Positions 38,405 through 52,095 are shown, counted from the first letter of the stretch. The stretch is 64,000 nucleotides of DNA from Parasponia andersonii (GCA_002914805.1 JXTB01000082.1:516963-580962), one strand, 5' to 3'. The notes: generated from the sequence alone by a model not told the origin. A program made the numbers and translations.

Positions 38405-38756
38405 GGGATATTATCATTTTTATACCCTATATTTTTGTTCAGTTTATACTTTTTATTTTAGTTATTATCAATATTGACCTTTAGATTTAATATTTGTTAT
38501 AAATTTATACTCTGACACTAATTTAGAGTAGTTAATTTACCAAGATTATTTAATAAACTTATTTTCGGATCAGTTTTTATATGATTTATTTTCAATTTTT
38601 AAACAGCAACTTAGTCAATTAACTGCTCTAAATTAGTATCAGGATATAAATTTGTAACAGATTTGAAATCTAAAAGTCAATGTTGATAATAATCAAAACA
38701 AAAGGTATAATTTGAACAAAATATCAAAATACAGGGTATAAAAGTGATAATGTCCC
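38405..38756. mobile_element. MULE-type MITE with long terminal inverted repeats
   Basis: A 352-bp element. The left arm GGGATATTATCATTTTTATACCC and the complement of the right arm GGGACATTATCACTTTTATACCC match for about 140 bases with few changes. Nine-base flanks GGTTTTCTT (38396-38404) and TTTTTTCTT (38757-38765) agree at 7 of 9, the duplication length typical of Mutator-like elements. No coding capacity. Confidence 0.88.
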
Positions 38757-40834
38757 TTTTTTCTTTTTGTTAATTTTATAACACTTAAGTTTTTGGAAAA
38801 AAAAAAAATAAGTTTTTGTTAGTATTCCATTCTTGTTACTAGGTTCATCTTTTGATCCAAAAGCAACTTATTCTTCTAGTATTTAGTCATTAGTAACTAT
38901 ATCAAATTTGGTTACTTTTACCTGTTGAAGTATTAATATATTCAAACTTATATTACTTTATGTATCTAGTCTATGTACTCAATTCTTGGTGATTCCTAGA
39001 ATCCGTTGGAAATTTTTGCAGATTATTAGCATTCTTCAACTTAGTTACGGATGGTCTCTTGATTATCAACAATTAGTAAACATGATAAGTTTAACCATTC
39101 TTTATTACAAAAAACACCATAATTATGATAAAGATACCAATAGTATCTGAGAAAAGACAATGAGGATTCGATTTTCCTTATCACAAAAGTCACCATACGT
39201 ATCATTGTAGTTTGGGGGTGGAAAAAAGAAAGAAAGAAAGATGACAATAATTTTCTATACATTTCAATATAAGCATTCCATCTAGTTATTATCGGTCTCA
39301 CACGCAGATAATATCGATCTTTCATTAGGTTACTATTGGTCTCCCACTTGATTATCATCGGTACCTACTTGGATACTGATGGTCACTCACTTAGATATTT
39401 ATCAGTTACCCACTTAGTTAGGGACTATTTTTTACTTAGTTATTCAATTGAAAGAGCAGTTGGACATTCTTATTGTAAAAAATTGAATAAATAAAAGGAG
39501 AAAAAAATTACCATAGGTATCCTACTACGTTTAGAATATAGAGGAAACAGTAAAAAAAAATTAGAAAAATATTTTAGAATAATAATAATAAAAAAAAGAA
39601 ATATTACCTTAAGTATCTTACCTAATTTCTTATATTATATGAGAAAATTGGTGTATATATAGGGCACCAATCCAGTAGGTATTTTTTTTTTTTACTTACG
39701 CATAGGTATCAATTTAGACAATGAAAATTTAGCATACACATTTTTTTATTTTAAAAAATAAGAGAAAGAAAGAGCATTAATGATGCACGTATTTTCATGC
39801 ACTTCATTATGTATTCGAACCAATAAATAGAGTAATTGGAAGGAGAATTAATGTTCTTAATTACTATACTTAAAAATCTTACTAGTTAGTTAAATTTATT
39901 AAAAATTTAATGTCTGTCTATTTTTTTAGTGTAATTAAAAGTTTCCAATTACAAAAATTCATAAAAAATCGTACAATTAAAATAAAAAATGAAATTTACT
40001 CAAAACAAAAGGAGGATGATGAAATTAGGAGGGAAAAAAAATCAACATTTAGGCAAAAGTCAGTTTAAAAAGTTGAAAAGAAAAATGGGGAGAAAAAAAA
40101 GGGGGGCGGGGGTTTATAAAATGAAGAAGAGTTCTACAGTTAGACGGGCAACGACGCTCCTACGAGTAAGAGCACCCTTTTACCCATTAGATTGTAATCG
40201 TGTAGTCATAATTATTGCAACTCAAGTCTGTTATGGTATTATGGTTTACACTAAAGCGTCTTTATTTATTTATTATTTTTTTGGCTTTTGTTCTCCTTTG
40301 ATATAGGCGTTATGGGAATGGCCATGTTTTCAGGTTTGATGTCCAGAAAATTTCAATCAAATCTTTTGCAGAAATAGTAAAACCTATATTAATGTGATGA
40401 TCTGCGATTTTCTAAAATTCGGGAAAACCAAATTTTAGTTATTGCTTTCATCATCTTTTAGTCCACTCACATGGAAAAAAGATGAAAACCATAAGGATCC
40501 TGTTTGAGATTTTTCTCTTTCATTGATTTGCATTAGGCTAGCGAGAAGAATAAAGATACTTTTCTAATCAATATTCAAGAATTTTTAACAAATAAATAAA
40601 AAGAGATTCCAAAAAAAGGTTACACTTCATTATATTCGAACCCAAAATCTATACATCCTACAATCTAATGTAACTTCAATAATTACATTTAAATTCTCGA
40701 GAAATTAACTGAAATCTATAACATAAATGTCCCCATATAGTTTTTTCACAACGACAATTTAACTCCAACAGCATCAAAAGCTATTGAATCTATTGTGTTA
40801 GTGTTAAGACATATGGGCGACACTAATATTTTTT
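38757..40834. other. AT-rich intergenic region with a minisatellite
   Basis: Contains the 22-base tandem array at 39308-39439. A Lys-rich open frame at 39989-40306 shows no family resemblance and low-complexity codon use. No gene is supported. Confidence 0.5.
39308..39439. repeat. 22-bp minisatellite, six units
   Basis: Units at 39308, 39330, 39352, 39374, 39396 and 39418, each exactly 22 bases, with a consensus close to TTACTATCGGTCTCCCACTTAG. A diverged 25-base unit precedes them (39283-39307), and one isolated unit lies at 39041-39062. Divergence between units is high, so the array is old. Confidence 0.75.
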
Positions 40835-41018
40835 TGTGCAATAGAGTTTGTAAAGAAAGAGAATCTATAAGAATCTTCTGAATTAGTAAACATTTCATTA
40901 ATTACGAAATGCTAATTATCACAGCTTAAATAAAAGAGAGAAAAAGCTAAAACAACTCAAGGCCTAACTGTATAAAAACTAATCTAACCTACTAACTACT
41001 ATTTACAATAAACTAACA
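40835..41018 (-). repeat. Short 3' LTR of the outer minus-strand copia element
   Basis: On the minus strand it starts TGTTAGTTTATTG just after the pol end and runs into CTCTCTTTT and a TTCTTTACAAACTC end, like the short LTRs of small copia elements. The far border (about 40835) is a guess from the terminal TG on the plus strand. Confidence 0.5.
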
Positions 41019-41230
41019 GTTAATCTAACTAATTGCCACATCATCGGTACTCTCAATAGCCTCAGGCTTCTCAAACTCAAGGTTGAAAAAGTTTCAACTT
41101 TGAGTTTGTCTCTGAGAATTGGAAACCTCGAAGTGGAAACAACTTTGGTAAAGCATTGCAATTTGATCCACATAAGGCACACGTCTTACTTCAACAGCCT
41201 TTGTAGAACTTTCTCTTTAACGAAGTAGAG
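41019..41230 (-). pseudogene. Copia RNase H C-terminus (outer element, left fragment)
   Basis: The minus strand gives FVKEKVLQ, a frameshift, VPYVDQIA, another frameshift, and TSRFPILRDKLKVE with LSLR: the C-terminal end of copia pol. Its N-terminal continuation lies at 62254 and above, 21 kb away, so one RNase H gene was split by insertion. It is in phase with the right fragment once the TAGAG duplication is counted once. Dead copy. Confidence 0.82.
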
Positions 41231-42411
41231 TGATGGGTGCATCATAAATGTGTTAATCCTCTGATTACTTTGTTAGTTTTCATGATATTTCTACGTTATT
41301 TATATTGTTTTTATATTTTCTAAGTGTTTTGGAGGTGAATAATTGAATAAAAGTCAAAATAGTACAAAAAATGAGGCGAAATAATGAAACAATGCAGAAC
41401 AAAGGCACAATGCCGTAATGCTAGATGTCTGGCACCACGATGCATATTCACTGGAAGAAAAATAAAATAAAATAAAAAGCCAACCAGAGACCCAGTGCTG
41501 CTATGCTAAGTTCTAGGTATCAACGATGCTGAAGACACGGAAAGACAACCAACTTAAGTTATTTTTACATGTCTTGGACTCTAAAATTACGGGAAACTTT
41601 TCCTTCTCATAAGGCCAAATGCATTATAAAGAGGGCATTCTAAGTCAGATAGGAGCATGCTTGGAGGACCTGGACTCATAGAAACACATAAACACCAAGA
41701 GAAGGGGAGGATTGAGAGGATGAGGAGAGGTTGGAGGCTGGAACAATCGTTGCCTATAGTTTTTTTTTTTCTTTTCTCATTCTTTTTTCCTTTGTTATTA
41801 TTATTCTAGTATGATAGTTTTATTATTTATTCTTATACACATGTTAGATTAGGTCCTATATTGGTTATGGGTGATTTCATAACCTTAAATATGTAATTGA
41901 ATTTATTGTTTCCAAGTTTTCATATATGTCAAATAAATATTCAGATTTATTTCTATTATTATGTGCTTAATGATTAATATGTTTATTATCTATTGTTTAG
42001 ACTACCTAGATAGTTTATGATGAATATATATTGCTATAGTTAGGAATTAGATCGGTAATTATCTAGCTTCTAATATAAATAGCATGATTGTAGTTAGATA
42101 TAATTGCACAATTATGTTTAGCTATGAAGAAGAATATGACCTAAATTATAAGGATTCCGAACTTGTGAGATAACTTGTGTAGTTTTGTATAGTTTCCTAG
42201 TCTTAATATGTTAACTAGATTAATTGAGAAACCTTATTCGAGATTGTCTAATTGATAAGATTTTAGATGAAGAGCTTATTTTGTATAATGAATTTAGAGG
42301 AAAATTAGAGATAATAAAGCTATGTTGATTGATATGAGACTTGATAATTAATGTAATGAAGTATTTAATGGTGGAGAATGATTCTTTAACCTAGTTTATT
42401 TAATTATTTGT

Positions 42412-44262
42412 GTTGGAATTAGTGGGAGAAGCCCATAAAAATAGTTGTTTTTATGTAAACATTTTCATATCAATGAAATAAAAATATTATTCAGTTAATA
42501 ATTTGTGTATAATGTTATTTGAACAAAAGTCCATTTAATTGTATTAATATATATCATGTGATTACAATATAGATTCACAGAAGACATAGATACAAGTTAT
42601 TTACAATTAATTAATAATAGTTTATAGCTATATAAATAAGCTTGGGCAGTTTATTTATATTGTAGCTAACTTTGGAATAGATTGACTTATCTTGGTCAAC
42701 TTAAGTCAATTGGTGTAATGAGACTTACTCCGTATTGGATCATAAATAAAATTCTATTGACAATGTCAATGGGAAAGAATTTTATAGGTAGTGATTAGCT
42801 TTACTCTAATTCTTGTGTTAGCATTGATTGTGTATTTATAAGTATAGCTTTATTTGAATTGCAAATAAGTGAGACCAATCGAGGTCAATATTCTTTACTG
42901 TTTGGTAAAACATATTTGTTGAATTATATAGTTGCAATTAACAATATAGAATTTGGTAAAATAATATCTCTTAGTGGATTTTGGTACTTGATCATAAGTC
43001 TAACGCCTAAGTGTACCAATACTGATTTAGTCAGAAAGATGTTGATAGATGATCATTAGAAAAATCAGTAAGGACCAAAAAACATATGCTTATATTTTTA
43101 TGATGTTATACAAATAGGTATTAGCAAAGAATCATTGTAGCATAAGATGTTACTCTAATATGTAGCATAGACAGTTGGAGTGCAATTTTAGTTTTTTAGT
43201 GAAACGGACTTAAAATTAAATAATAAACAATCTCATTTAATTATTTGAGAGCCAACTGTACATGTCATATAAGATCCCCAGGTTAACTTGTGTCAATGGT
43301 GATATTGTTACTAGACTGGACTAATTATATGATAATTGGACAAAATAGAGTTGGACTGCATAAAGGCCTACATGACTGGCCTAGTTACTGGGCCTAGGAG
43401 TGTGGCACAATCAGTGGGAGAGGATTAGCTTCAGTTTTGGTAAATTTCGGTTTCGGATGAAATCGGTAAGCTTGGTCATTGAGTTATCAATCTTTTCTCA
43501 TATAGTAATTTTCATATAAAGTTTGATTATGATTCTCATTAATTGATTTGGTTCAATTAACCTAGATATAATTATATATTAATTATGGTAAATTGAATGT
43601 TAATAAATCAAAGAAGAACTGACAATATAATATTTGATTGATTGCTGAATATAAAAGGCAAATCAAGATAGTCAATTATTACAAATTGTGAAATTAGGTA
43701 ACAAGATATTTCTAAAAAAGGAACTACCTGATTTTGGCCAATAAGGAAAGAGCCTACACACCTACAACATAATGATTATGGCATGTCGGACTCTAGAGTT
43801 TCTTTGTAGAGACTTTCTTCTTATTGCTTATAAATAGAAGACTCTAGACACCCATTTCACAAGTAACAGAAATCATATCAAAGTTCTATTAGTTTTTTTA
43901 GAGAAGAAGATTAACAAGGATAAGTGAACAATTTATATTATATTCTTTTATTTCTTTGTGAATTAACAAGTAGTTTTTATCTTAATCTTTTCATGTGTAA
44001 TATATAGAACCTATACTTTTGTGTGACTATACACAAAGATAGTCTAGAAGATCTAGTAAGAGTTGAAATTGTTCTCTATGTCATCTCAAATTAGCAAGAG
44101 ATATGTCTCTAATCATATATCTAATATATTGCTATGAGATTGAAATACTCCTAGTTGTTTTTCTATTGGTTGAATCTATGAAAAATTGATGGTGGAATTT
44201 TTTATGAAAATTAAAATTTTAAAATTATCATAAACTATAATTTTTCTTAAGTCTTTCCAACA
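42412..44262 (+). repeat. 5' LTR of the long-LTR copia element
   Basis: Starts TGTTGGAATTAGTGGG and ends TTTCCAACA. A TATA box (CTTATAAATAGAAG) is at 43827-43840. It aligns end to end with 60218-62069. Open frames inside, such as 42859-43059, are not genes. Confidence 0.92.
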
Positions 44263-44263
44263 A

Positions 44264-44275
44264 TTAGTATCAAAG
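44264..44275 (+). other. Primer-binding site (degenerate)
   Basis: TTAGTATCAAAG, one base after the LTR end: two changes from the initiator-Met complement. Confidence 0.75.
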
Positions 44276-44496
44276 TACCTCATAATCAATATATTAGAAT
44301 ATGTTACTCCCTACTTTCTCTTGATTTATTATGTTATGGATTGTATTAGAAGAGTTAGCACTAGGATTGTTTAAATCATTGATTACGATGTTGTTGGTTT
44401 TATAGTTAGATTAATAGTTATTTTAAATAATGGTTGACATCTAATTCATGGTAGATTTTTGCTTGTAATTTTGTGTTTTGGTTTTGTAACAAAAAG

Positions 44497-44501
44497 GGTG
44501 G
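44497..44501. repeat. Target duplication GGTGG of the chromovirus (left copy)
   Basis: GGTGG here and at 55313-55317, directly after the right LTR end. It marks the insertion point in the leader of the copia element. Five bases, so moderate weight. Confidence 0.6.
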
Positions 44502-45040
44502 TCAATTTTGCTTATAAATTAAGTATTATATTATATATATATATATATTTGATTTAATAAAATAAATTTTTTTTAAAAAAAAAAAGATAAAAGAAATGAG
44601 GGAAAAGAAAAGAATAATTGGCAACCTTTGCTAAGTTGGCAATAAATTATATTAGGACTATTTTTATCACTTGTATACTATTACTTTGTTAATGGTAGAG
44701 TAGGCAAAACATGTTATGAGTTTACATCTCATTACCTATTAATGCAAAAGAAATTAATTAATAATATTAGAAAAAAAATAAATGTTGAAAAGTGTAAAGA
44801 TGTTATGGTTTAATACATTAATTATTTGAAAGGTGCATTCATTATATTGATTAAATGGATACTAAATACAAAGATGATGTTGTCTACATATTATGTATCT
44901 ACATGTTGTCACTAAATATTGTATTACTTTTATAAGTGGAAGAGCATAGTGGAAATTAATTAATTTCATGATCAAAAAATAACAAATAAAAAAAAGAGAG
45001 AATAAAGTTAAGTAAGTGATGTAATTATTATTAATGTTAA

Positions 45041-45074
<34 letters not shown>

Positions 45075-47449
45075 GTTCATAATAAGCCTATAAATAGGAC
45101 ACTATCTTGTAACCACAATCTACTTTCTTCCTATATTTCTCTCCACCTCTCTTTCTCTCTTAATTGTGGTAGTCTATATAGATTTCAAGAAGTTCTCTAA
45201 AGTTTTCTTCAAGATTCAAGAAAAAAGTAATTCTTAGAACTCTTAGTTTTCAACATCAGTATATTTTACTACGCTTAGGTTCAAATTCAATATATGATAT
45301 TTCGAGTTAAAATTTTTTTTAAGGTTTGAAATTTTTATGAGAAGTCTTTCTATATGTCTATTTAATTTCTAGAAAGTTTTACATTTATATGTTACTTATA
45401 TGATTTTATAGAAATCTTTTTATACATGTTGGTTGTTACCTAAGAAAAGTTGAAAAATAAATTTTATCGAGTTTGTTATATGATTTTAGAGGGTAAATGT
45501 TTTTAATTTGAGTTGAAAATTTAAAAACATATTCATATATATGTAACTTATATTATGGAAAGTTTTGTAATGTAATGATTTTATTTCTAATCATTATCAA
45601 ATTTTTTTTATATATTGCCTTTGTAACCGATAAATATGATATTTTTGTATATCAAAGATAATATTATCAAACTCTTTTTCTATTGATTTTATTTATGCTT
45701 GAAAATTTTATTAGACACTAATATATATGTGATAAGAGACAAAAAATATTTTAGAATTTTTAGAAATATTTATAATTAATTATAATTTTCGGGATAGCAT
45801 ATGGTTTTGTAAGTTAAGTGCTGTCATGAATTTTAAGATATAAATTTAAGAATTATATGTGCTATATAATAGTATAATTTTGAATCCTTAATTTTTTTGT
45901 ATGTGTAAAAATGTATTAAAGATATTCTCTTAAAATATCACGATTTTTGGGTATATAGAAATAATTCTATAAAATTTAAGAATGGTTTGGTACTTTAATA
46001 GTTTTTATCAAATTTCAATTTATAGATTAGAAATTAGTAAAAGTATGCCAAAACTTATTAAAAAAAATTCTAAATAATTTTCAATAATTTTATTTTTATG
46101 TTATAATATTATTTATAAAGTTTCAAAGTAAATAGAGTTTTATACTAGAATCTAAAATTCTTTAAGTATGCATTGCTTGTTAAACTTTTTTACAATTTTT
46201 AGTTATATATGTTATGAAACATGATTTTATAGTTGTATGATATGAGTATTTTTTTTAGACATATAAATATGTTTTTAGTAGCATGTATTAATATATGAAT
46301 ATTTTTGCATGAATATTCATAAAAAAATGATAAAAAAGAGGTACATGGTTACAACAAAGTCGAGTGTGTGGAATTTCACTACAAGTACTTTCACTACAAG
46401 TGCAAATAAAATTTGGTAAGGACCTAAAGTAAGTAAATCTCACCCTATGTATTTATATGAAAAGTTATATACTATTTGTAATGTAATTGTGATTATATTA
46501 ATATGTTGTTACATGTTTTGCAATAATAGTTGTATTAAGTATGTAAACATGTCATGAACATGTGCATACATAATTGCACGAAAAAAAAATTATGATTTTT
46601 AATGAAATTAATTTTTGTTAAAAGTACTACGTATCCAAAACTATGTTTTAAGGAAAATATTTTTTGTAAGTATATGTTAAGTTCATGAAAGAAGTGTGCA
46701 TAACTGACTGATTTACCCACAATAACTATGTTAATAATGAAAGTTTAAATTGTGATACTAGTAAATATAGTACGATAGCTATATTGGATCTGAATAGATA
46801 TAGTGTTACATATGCTTGTCATAACACTACTTTGATGGCCTATCACTTTTGATATATTTGGTATTACATTATGTTGAGCTCAAATATGAAAAGTTTATGA
46901 AATGAAGATATTTATGAACAAGATGTTTTTTTTTTAAAAAAGGGATACATAGTAATGGTTCTAAAAGTGAAAATATTTATAACATTCATTGCATGCATGA
47001 GATTTACTTACTAGGCGCAAGCTCATTCTATTCATTTAAATTTTCTAGATGAGCAATAATTCCTACCAGAAGTTGGTTGGTGGTGGCGGAATCCCAAATG
47101 ACAGTAAAATATTTTAAGCAATTTTATGTTCTTACTTTCAAGTACTTAATTATTTGACCAAAAAAAGGTGTGGTTTTATTTTTATGAAGTGTATGAATTT
47201 AATTTCTATTTAGAGACTTAAGTTCAATTATGAAGTAAAATAAATCTTCATTAAAAAATATTTCTTTAATTTACTTACGAATATTAACATTTAAAAGAAA
47301 ATGAAATTTTCAAAAAAAAAAAAATTGACTTAACATTTAAAAGAAAATGAAATTTTCAAAAAATAAATTGACTTATCTTCCGCATTTACCTTATAAGATA
47401 AAACTATAAATTGACACTTCTTTTTAATCTAGATTTACAAAATATAACA
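44502..47449 (+). repeat. 5' LTR of the chromovirus (5' end deleted)
   Basis: From about 44518 it aligns with 52673 onward of the right LTR and ends ATATAACA before the primer-binding site. The first ~560 bases of the right LTR have no counterpart, so this copy lost its start. A TATA box CCTATAAATAGG is at 45088-45099, mutated in the right LTR. Near its end it has a tandem duplication of about 50 bases (47284-47390) not shared by the right copy. Confidence 0.85.
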
Positions 47450-47450
47450 A

Positions 47451-47462
47451 TTGGTATTAGAG
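47451..47462 (+). other. Primer-binding site
   Basis: TTGGTATTAGAG, one change from the initiator-Met complement, one base after the LTR. Confidence 0.88.
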
Positions 47463-47660
47463 TGAGTGTTTAGCTGTTTTTGTAGACTTTTTTGTTTAAA
47501 AAAAATTAAAATTCAGTTTATGCCATAAGGACCCCGCTTCAGCCAATCGGTAAGAGAAAAAGATTAAATATAATTGCTTATTTATTTCTTTAGGTGCATA
47601 TAAGTGTTAGTATATTTAGAACATTAATACAAAAGACTTAGGTTAGTGTTTTACATTTAG

Positions 47661-48700
47661 ATGTCGCTGCGACGAATTACCTCTGCTGAGGGAGTTAGTG
47701 ATCAATCCCAAGACCAAGTTGGGAATCAAATTCTGAATGTACAAATAAGTATGGAAAACTTGGTGCAATTCATAACAAATTCTGTTAATTAAGTTATGCA
47801 GCGCCAACAATAATCACAAGTGCAAACTGCTTAAGCTTTTCTAACTGGGGGAGTCTCACTCCCAATTTATGAGCAGTTCAAGAGGATGAAACCTTCGAGT
47901 TTTGAAGGAGGAATTGATCCTCTCATTGCAGAGGTTTGGATCAAGGAATTGGAATATATTTTTCATTTGTTGATATGTATTGATCAACAATAAATTGAGT
48001 GTGCTATCTTCATGATGAAAGATGCATCAACATACTAGTAGGAGATGACTAATTGTTTCTACAATATTCAAGCCAACCCTAATACCTAGACCGTTTCAGA
48101 GAAATATTCTTTGAGAAGCATTTCCCATATTATGTAAGGCAAACTAAAGAGGTAGAATTCATCAATTTGATGCAAGGATCTATGACTGTTTCATAGTATG
48201 AACGTTGGTTTGAACAACTATCTCGATTTGCATCACACTTAGTGGAAACTGCGGAGCGTAAGGCAAGGAAATTCGAGATGGGATCGAAACCTTGCTTAAG
48301 GCATTCAATCAAAGTTCTGAAATTAACCACCTATGCTGAAGTTCTGGATCGAACTCAGATTTTAGCTGAAAATTTTGAAAAGCCCAATCAGCCAGAGAAT
48401 CACAAAGCAAGTGGATATCAAAAAATAAAACTATGGAATAAAAACAATCAAAAATAGAAATCAAACAACAATGGAGGTGGCAAAGTTGGCAACAATAACA
48501 AGCGAGCAGCGACAACTTGCGAGAAGTGCAGAAAGGCTCACTCAGGCCAATGTTGCATGGGTTCTAACTTGTGCTTTAAATGTGGCAAGCCAGGACACTT
48601 CATCAAAGATTGCAAGGAGAACCCAACCACTAGTGACAACAATGGGCAGAAGAAAATGCAAGGGTGTATTTATGCTATGAAATATGAAGAAGCTAATACT
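47661..48700 (+). pseudogene. Chromovirus gag with zinc knuckle
   Basis: Starts at ATG 47661 (MSLRR), about 210 bases after the primer-binding site. A KRMKPSSFEGG segment at 47880-47910 and the WIKELEYIF segment near 47940 are standard for plant chromovirus gag. At least six stops and several shifts occur before 48480. The zinc knuckle at 48578-48616 (CFKCGKPGHFIKDC) is intact. The protein would form the particle and bind element RNA; this copy is dead. Confidence 0.82.
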
Positions 48701-51700
48701 TCTTCGGATGTTATAACAGGTACCATGATTGTTTCTGGTATTCCTGCCTCTATTTTGATTGATTTTGGTGCTACCCATTTATTTGTCAACTTATCTTTTG
48801 AAAGACAATTAAAAATTATGCCAAAACATTTTGATAGATGGTTTAGTGCTCAACATTTTGATAGATGGTTTAGTGCTCAACACCATCAAGAACCATTCTA
48901 AACTCTAGTTGTAAACTTAAAGGATGTAAAATCCTAATTAATGGATAAGAAGTTTTGGTCGATCTTGTTCTTCTTGACATTAGTGATTTTGATATAATTC
49001 TTAACTTGGATTGGTTGAGTGCGAACCATGCAACGATTGATTGTAGTAAAAAAGAAGTGAGGTTCTAGCTTCTGACTGGACAAAGTTTTTCATTCCTCAG
49101 AGTTAGGAGTGTACCTCGCATATCTATTATTACTGCAATTAAGGCTCAATACATGCTAAACAAAGGTTGTGTTAATTTTCTAGCATCAGTAATTGAAGTA
49201 CCAAAGAAAGAGATTACAATAGAATAGGTACTAGTTACTGAAGACTTTATAGATGTTTTTCCTGAAGACTTACCTGGACTACCTCCAGATCATGAGATCA
49301 AGTTCCTGGCAGTATGCCTATTTCCAAGACATGTTATCGTATGGCTCCAACTGAATTAAAAGAACTTAAAGAGTAACTCCAAGACCTTTTGGATAAGAAG
49401 TTTAGCAAGCCTAGTTATTCATTATGGGGAGCTCCAGTACTTTTTGTTAAGAAAAGAGATAGTTCAATGAGGCTATGTATTGATTACAGAGAATTAAACA
49501 AAGTAATAACCATAAAGAATAAGTACCAATTGCCTCGGATTGAAGATTTAGTTGATCAACTACAATCAGCAAGATATTTTTCTAAAATTGATTTACATTC
49601 TAGCTATCATCAGTTGAAAGTTAAGGAAAATAATGTACCAGAGATAGCCTTCAGAACGAGATGTGAGCATTACAAATTTCTTGTCATACCATTTGGCCTA
49701 ACTAATGCCCCTGCAACTTTTATGGATCTAACAAATAGAGTATTCAAGGATTACCTTGATCAATTTGTTTTCGTCTCATTGATGACATTTTGATATACTC
49801 TAAATCCAAAGAAAAATATGAACATCTTCTATGCATTGTCTTACAAATTCTTCGGGAGAATAAACTTTATGAAAAATTCAAAAAGTGCAAATTCTAGATG
49901 GCACAAATTTCTTTCATTGGACACATCATCTCTAAAGATAATAGTAAGGTAGAAGCAGTTCAACAATGGCCAACACCGACCAATGTGAAAGAAGTTAGAA
50001 GTTTCCTCATTTTGGCAAGGTATTATAGAAGGTTTATGGAGGGATTTTCAAAGATTACAACTTCACTGACCTAGTTGACCCGGAAAAATGTGAAGTTCGT
50101 ATAGTCAAATGATTATGAACAGAGTTTTAGAAAACTAAAACAACGATTAACCTCTACTCCACTTTTAACCATTCCCGAAAGAATAGAAGGAATTGTCATC
50201 TATAGTGATGACTCTAAAATGGGTTTGGTATGCATTCTCATGCAACATGAAAAAGTAATAGCCTATGCCTCATAACAACTGAAGGAGTACGAGAAGAATT
50301 ATCCAACATATGATCTTGAACTTGCAACAATGGTCTTCGCTTTAAAGATTTGGTGACACTATTTGAATGAATTTAAGTGTGATATTTACATTGACCACAA
50401 AAATTTAAAGTATTTCTTCACCCAGAAAGAATTTAATATGAGGCAGTGACGATGGCTTGAGTTGGTGAAAGATTATGATTATACAATTGACTATCATCTA
50501 TGAAAGGCAAATGTGGTTATTGATGCATTAAGTAGAAAATCTTTTAGCTTTGTTGCTTCTATACGTGAAATCTTACCATTAATATTAGATATGCAACACT
50601 TGAGGTTGGAATTTGTAGATCAAGAGGATTCTACTTACTTGGCTACTTTGTCTATGAAATCAACTCTTCTTGATCGGATTAAGGCTTCATAAGGCGATGA
50701 TCCAAATTTAATGAAGCTTCGTAAAGGTATAAAAAATGGCCAATATAAAGACTTCGTGATCACTTTTGACAATACTTTGAGATCTGGTAATCATTTATAT
50801 GTTCTTGATATTCTTGAACTTAAGAAAGAGAACTTGAGAGAGGCATACGAAATCCCCTATTCTATACATCCAAGAAATACAAAAATGTATCGCGATTTAA
50901 GAAAGTATTTTTGGTGTTAATATACCTAGAGATATTGCACAGTATGTTGAGCGTTGTCTCATCTGTCAGTAAGTGAAAGTAGAGCATCAACGACCTTCAA
51001 GTTTATTACAATCACAAATGGTGCCTGAGTGGAAATAAGAGCATATCAGCATAGATTTTATCCTAGGGTGCAAATACCATATGGGTAATTGTGGATAGAC
51101 TTACAAAATTGGTACATTTTCTTCGAACTTGTAATACTTACTCCATCAATAAATATGCCAAGTTTTATATAAATGAAATTGTGAGTTTACATGTGATTCA
51201 TGTATCGATTGTATTTGATCAAGATCCTAGGTTTACCTCTAAATTTTGGAAGAGTTTACACAAAGCTAAGAGTACCCAATTGAAGTTTAGCATTGATTTT
51301 CATCCCCTGAATGACGGTTAATCAGAAAAGACAATTCAACACTCGAAGATATGTTAGGAGTTTGTATTCTAGATTTCGGTATTTCTTGGGATCACTATCT
51401 GCCATTGATCGAATTTTTTTATAATAACAGCTACCAAGCAATGATTGACATGGCACCTTATGAGGCTTTCTATGGTAGAAAGCATCGATCTCCAATTCAC
51501 TGGGATGAAGTTGGTGAGAGAAAAATTCTTGGGCTAGAAATTGTACAACAAACAGTGAATGTTGTAGAAAGAATCAGGGTAAAAATGAAAACAACCGAGA
51601 GTCGTCAAAAAAGTTATGTGGATAAGAGATGAAAGGACTTGGAATTTTCAGTTGGAGACAGGGTATTTCTTAGGTTTTCACCAATGAAAGAGGTTATGAG

Positions 51701-52074
51701 GTTTGGCATAAAGGGAAAATTAAGTCAATGTTACATTGGACCTTTTGAGATTTTGGAGTGAGTTGAGGATTTGGCATATAGATTGGCATTACCACCGAGA
51801 CTTTCTGAAATACATAATATTTTTTGTGTCTCTATGCTAAGAAAATATTTGGTTGATCTATCACATGTCTTAAACTATAAACCTCTCCAATTGCAAAAAG
51901 ACCTCATATGAAGAAGTTCCTATTCGAATCTTAGAAAAAGAAGAGAAAGGACTTTGCAACAAGAAGGTTAGGTTGATCAAGGTCCGTTGGAGAAATCATG
52001 TAATGGAAGAGGCTACTTGGGAACTTGAAGATGATATTAAAACTAAATATCCGAACCTGTTTGGTAAGTTGTAA
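48701..52074 (+). pseudogene. Chromovirus pol: protease, RT, RNase H, integrase, chromodomain
   Basis: Protease: ILIDFGATHLF near 48755, where the catalytic DSG is DFG. A 27-base tandem duplication follows at 48825-48878. RT: 49389-49793 with [21 protein letters not shown] (first Asp) and [10 protein letters not shown]; a one-base shift just before IDDILIYS breaks the frame at about 49775. RNase H: YSDDSKMGL (50200) and [10 protein letters not shown] (50390). Integrase: EHISIDFI (51045) and FDQDPRFTS (51220); near 51310 the catalytic Glu is kept but a neighbouring Gln codon is TAA. Chromodomain: RWRNHVMEEATWE at 51985-52025, then the stop at 52072. More than fifteen stops; inactive. Confidence 0.88.
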
Positions 52075-52095
52075 TTTTGAGGACGAAATTATTTT

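Noticed and set aside
39989..40306. Lys-rich 105-codon frame
   Set aside because: AAA/AAG-rich composition, no known domain and no upstream promoter signal.
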